Shown one piece after another: positions 1-5,273 of a stretch of 5,273 nt of DNA (positions within the stretch are counted from its first letter, which is position 1; the number at the start of each line of letters is the position of its first letter). The DNA comes from Deltaproteobacteria bacterium. GTDB lineage: Bacteria > Desulfobacterota > Anaeroferrophillalia > Anaeroferrophillales > Tharpellaceae. The notes under the pieces were generated by a model, which was not told the DNA's origin, searched no databases, and saw only the letters and a program-made list of their open reading frames with translations. Location of the stretch: NCBI GenBank assembly GCA_030595135.1, contig JAUVDU010000151.1, forward strand, positions 1 to 5,273. Direction: 5' to 3'. The translations under genes and the position numbers were made by a program.

Positions 1-4571
<4,571 letters not shown>

Positions 4572-4580
4572 AGAACATTA

Positions 4581-4586
4581 ACCTCT
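4581..4586 (-). promoter_or_regulatory. Shine-Dalgarno site of rpoB
   Basis: The minus strand reads AGAGGT, matching the GAGGT part of the anti-Shine-Dalgarno complement, with 9 nt before the rpoB ATG. The flanking leader is A/T-rich and looks unstructured, which should leave the site accessible. A second ATG at 4579-4577 (minus strand) lies between this site and the rpoB start but is out of frame and too close to the site, so it does not compete as the rpoB start. Confidence 0.8.
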
Positions 4587-4621
4587 TTTTTCAAAATTAG
4601 TTAGTATATGATGAAAAAGTT

Positions 4622-4642
4622 GTAAGGGGATGGGAAGGGTTG
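4622..4642 (-). repeat. Imperfect extra copy of the terminator 3' arm in the rpoB leader
   Basis: On the plus strand GTAAGGGGATGGGAAGGGT followed by TG resembles GTAAGGGATAGGGT in the hairpin at 4689-4702. The differences are one extra G and a four-base insertion. In the transcript this is a second version of the hairpin's 3' arm, placed 44 nt after it. It could pair with the 5' arm over about 16 base pairs if two bulges are allowed. Whether this matters, or is the relic of a duplication, cannot be told from one sequence. Confidence 0.5.
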
Positions 4643-4666
4643 ACAGCCTCCTAAGTAACCGGCTGT
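4643..4666 (-). other. Small stem-loop in the rpoB leader containing an AGGAGG hexamer
   Basis: The minus strand reads ACAGCC, a 12-nt loop, then GGCTGT, giving a perfect 6-bp stem with four G-C pairs. The loop's 3' end and the second arm include AGGAGG (plus 4647-4652), a perfect anti-Shine-Dalgarno match. No ATG, GTG or TTG follows at ribosome-binding distance, so it does not open a gene. There is no T-tract after it, so it is not a terminator. It could be a processing site or a chance structure. Confidence 0.4.
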
Positions 4667-4678
4667 TGTCTCTGGCAC

Positions 4679-4725
4679 AAAAAACAACGTAAGGGATAGG
4701 GTCTTTCAACCCTATCCCTTACGTT
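4679..4725 (-). terminator. Terminator-like hairpin between rplL and rpoB (probable partial attenuator)
   Basis: The arms at 4709-4725 and 4686-4702 form a perfect 17-bp inverted repeat. On the minus strand it reads AACGTAAGGGATAGGGT, the six-base loop TGAAAG, then ACCCTATCCCTTACGTT. After it comes G and then six T residues (plus 4679-4684 are all A). This is the form of a rho-independent terminator for minus-strand transcription. On the plus strand no T-tract follows, so it is one-directional. It starts 40 nt after the rplL stop. Because rpoB and rpoC lie downstream with no convincing promoter of their own in the gap, full termination would be harmful. Partial read-through is the likely inference, as at the known E. 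coli rplL-rpoB attenuator. Confidence 0.85.
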
Positions 4726-4765
4726 TCAAAGCAGTTAAAAACGCTTAACATTAATCATTTTGAAA

Positions 4766-5143
4766 TTATTTAACCTCGGCAGTAGCTCCGGCTTCTTCAA
4801 GTTTTTTGACCAGCTCTTCAGCTTCATCTTTACTGACGCCCTCTTTAATTGCTTTTGGAGCGCCTTCAACCTCAGCTTTGGCCTCTTTCAAACCAAGTCC
4901 GGTGATTTCACGAACTGTTTTGATAACCTGAATCTTCTTTTCGCCGAAAGAGACGAGAACAACATCGAACTCGGTCTGCTCAGCGGCAACAGCTTCCCCA
5001 CCGGCTGCCGGCATGGCCATAGCGGCCATCGGAGCGGCTGCGGATACGCCGAATTTTTCTTCGAGTTCTTTAACAAGCTCGGAAAGCTCAAGAACCGACA
5101 TATTTTCAATAAATTGGATGACATCTTCTTTGGTAATCGACAT
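4766..5143 (-). CDS. rplL: 50S ribosomal protein L7/L12 (bL12)
   Basis: This encodes the 125-residue stalk protein that binds L10 as dimers and recruits translation GTPases (EF-Tu, EF-G, IF2) to the ribosome. The N-terminal dimerisation domain (about 1-33) starts [20 protein letters not shown] and ends EEKFGVS. A flexible hinge (about 35-56) rich in Ala, Met, Gly and Pro follows. The C-terminal factor-binding domain (about 57-125) has TEFDVVL, then K70, VIKTVR with R78, and TGLGLKEAK ending at K89. These correspond to E. coli K65, R73 and K84 at the factor-contact surface. The length matches the family (about 120-127). The ATG start is fixed by an in-frame TAA at 5147-5149, two codons upstream, and by a Shine-Dalgarno site 9 nt away. 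It follows rplJ by 81 bp and is itself followed by the hairpin at 4679-4725. In well-studied bacteria L10-L7/L12 represses translation at a site upstream of rplJ, which is outside this window. Confidence 0.99.
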   Translation of the reverse strand: MSITKEDVIQFIENMSVLELSELVKELEEKFGVSAAAPMAAMAMPAAGGEAVAAEQTEFDVVLVSFGEKKIQVIKTVREITGLGLKEAKAEVEGAPKAIKEGVSKDEAEELVKKLEEAGATAEVK

Positions 5144-5152
5144 GATTTAAAA

Positions 5153-5158
5153 CTCCCT
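5153..5158 (-). promoter_or_regulatory. Shine-Dalgarno site of rplL
   Basis: The minus strand reads AGGGAG, with a GGAG core and 9 nt before the rplL ATG. rplL does not overlap rplJ, so it has an independent ribosome entry site. That fits the need for several L7/L12 copies per L10. The rest of the 81-bp rplJ-rplL gap is A/T-rich, and I see no promoter or terminator in it. Confidence 0.75.
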
Positions 5159-5224
5159 AATAAATCTGACTCTTAAAGTCTTCTTCAATAATTAGTATGT
5201 TTTCCCAACCAAACATAACGCCAG

Positions 5225-5273
5225 TTAGGCTTCTTGATTTTGCTCTTTCTGCTCTTTTATCGCGTTTAATACC
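5225..5273 (-). CDS. rplJ: 50S ribosomal protein L10 (uL10), C-terminal 15 codons (5' end beyond the window)
   Basis: The minus-strand frame reads VLNAIKEQKEQNQEA and then TAA at 5225-5227. A hydrophobic V-L-N-A-I followed by a charged Lys/Glu/Gln tail is typical of the L10 C-terminus, where the last helix carries the L7/L12 dimers. The identification rests on this short tail together with position: rplJ directly precedes rplL and rpoB in nearly all bacteria. The other two frames do not give such a tail. The first base pair inside the window edge (5273) belongs to an incomplete codon. Confidence 0.85.
   Translation of the reverse strand, partial: VLNAIKEQKEQNQEA

Noticed and set aside
4603..4608. 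TATACT (-10 type) on the minus strand just before rpoB, a possible rpoB promoter
   Set aside because: The -35 position at 16-18 bp spacing reads as a C-rich sequence (ATCCCC), and the nearest TTACAA is only 11 bases away. A weak promoter cannot be excluded, but the sequence does not support one.
4640..4645. Perfect TTGACA (-35 type) on the plus strand in the rplL-rpoB gap
   Set aside because: No -10-like hexamer lies 16-18 bases downstream (the sequence there is CTGTTG), and transcription to the right would only run antisense to rplL.
4728..4746. AAGC / GCTT short inverted repeat between the rplL stop and the main hairpin
   Set aside because: Four base pairs with a loop of about ten bases is expected by chance.
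4760..5176. Open frame of 138 codons on the plus strand, Phe-rich, opposite rplL
   Set aside because: It is the antisense of the Glu/Lys-rich rplL (GAA and AAG read as TTC and CTT, giving Phe and Leu). rplL itself is unmistakable.
5196..5217. Inverted repeat TATGTTT / AAACATA with an eight-base loop just after rplJ
   Set aside because: The 7-bp stem has one G-C pair and there is no T-tract after it on the minus strand. It is too weak to call a terminator or regulatory element.

Overview
The window is a stretch of the classical bacterial ribosomal-protein/RNA-polymerase operon, and every gene lies on the minus strand. In transcription order (high to low coordinates) it holds the last 15 codons of rplJ (ribosomal protein L10), complete rplL (L7/L12), complete rpoB (RNA polymerase beta subunit, 1393 residues) and the first 131 codons of rpoC (beta-prime subunit), which runs off the left edge. 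No gene on the plus strand is credible.

Layout. rplJ ends at 5225. An 81-bp gap carries the rplL ribosome binding site. rplL occupies 4766-5143. A 194-bp gap follows, the only sizeable non-coding stretch. It holds a 17-bp perfect hairpin followed by a T-rich tract (minus strand), a partial extra copy of one hairpin arm, a smaller stem-loop, and the rpoB ribosome binding site. rpoB fills 390-4571 and overlaps the rpoC start by four bases (ATGA). All three start codons in the window are well fixed: each has an in-frame TAA two or three codons upstream and a Shine-Dalgarno sequence at 7-9 nt.

How the genes work together. L10 and L7/L12 form the ribosomal stalk that recruits translation GTPases. 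Beta and beta-prime form the catalytic core of RNA polymerase. L7/L12 is needed in several copies per ribosome, while beta is needed in much smaller amounts. The terminator-like hairpin between rplL and rpoB sits where E. coli has its partial attenuator, and the likely inference is that it lowers transcription into rpoBC. The rpoB-rpoC overlap is consistent with coupled, near-equimolar synthesis of the two large subunits.

Organism. The protein sequences look like those of the former Deltaproteobacteria (Desulfobacterota/Desulfuromonadota). RpoB carries both large insertion regions known from proteobacterial beta subunits, and the RpoC zinc-ribbon region ([20 protein letters not shown]) resembles Geobacter and Desulfobulbus-type sequences as I remember them. 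This is pattern recognition without a database search. Base composition looks intermediate, with no sign of foreign DNA.

I found no undescribed system. This is a core housekeeping region, and the points worth a second look are the structured rplL-rpoB leader and some lineage-specific features of RpoB.
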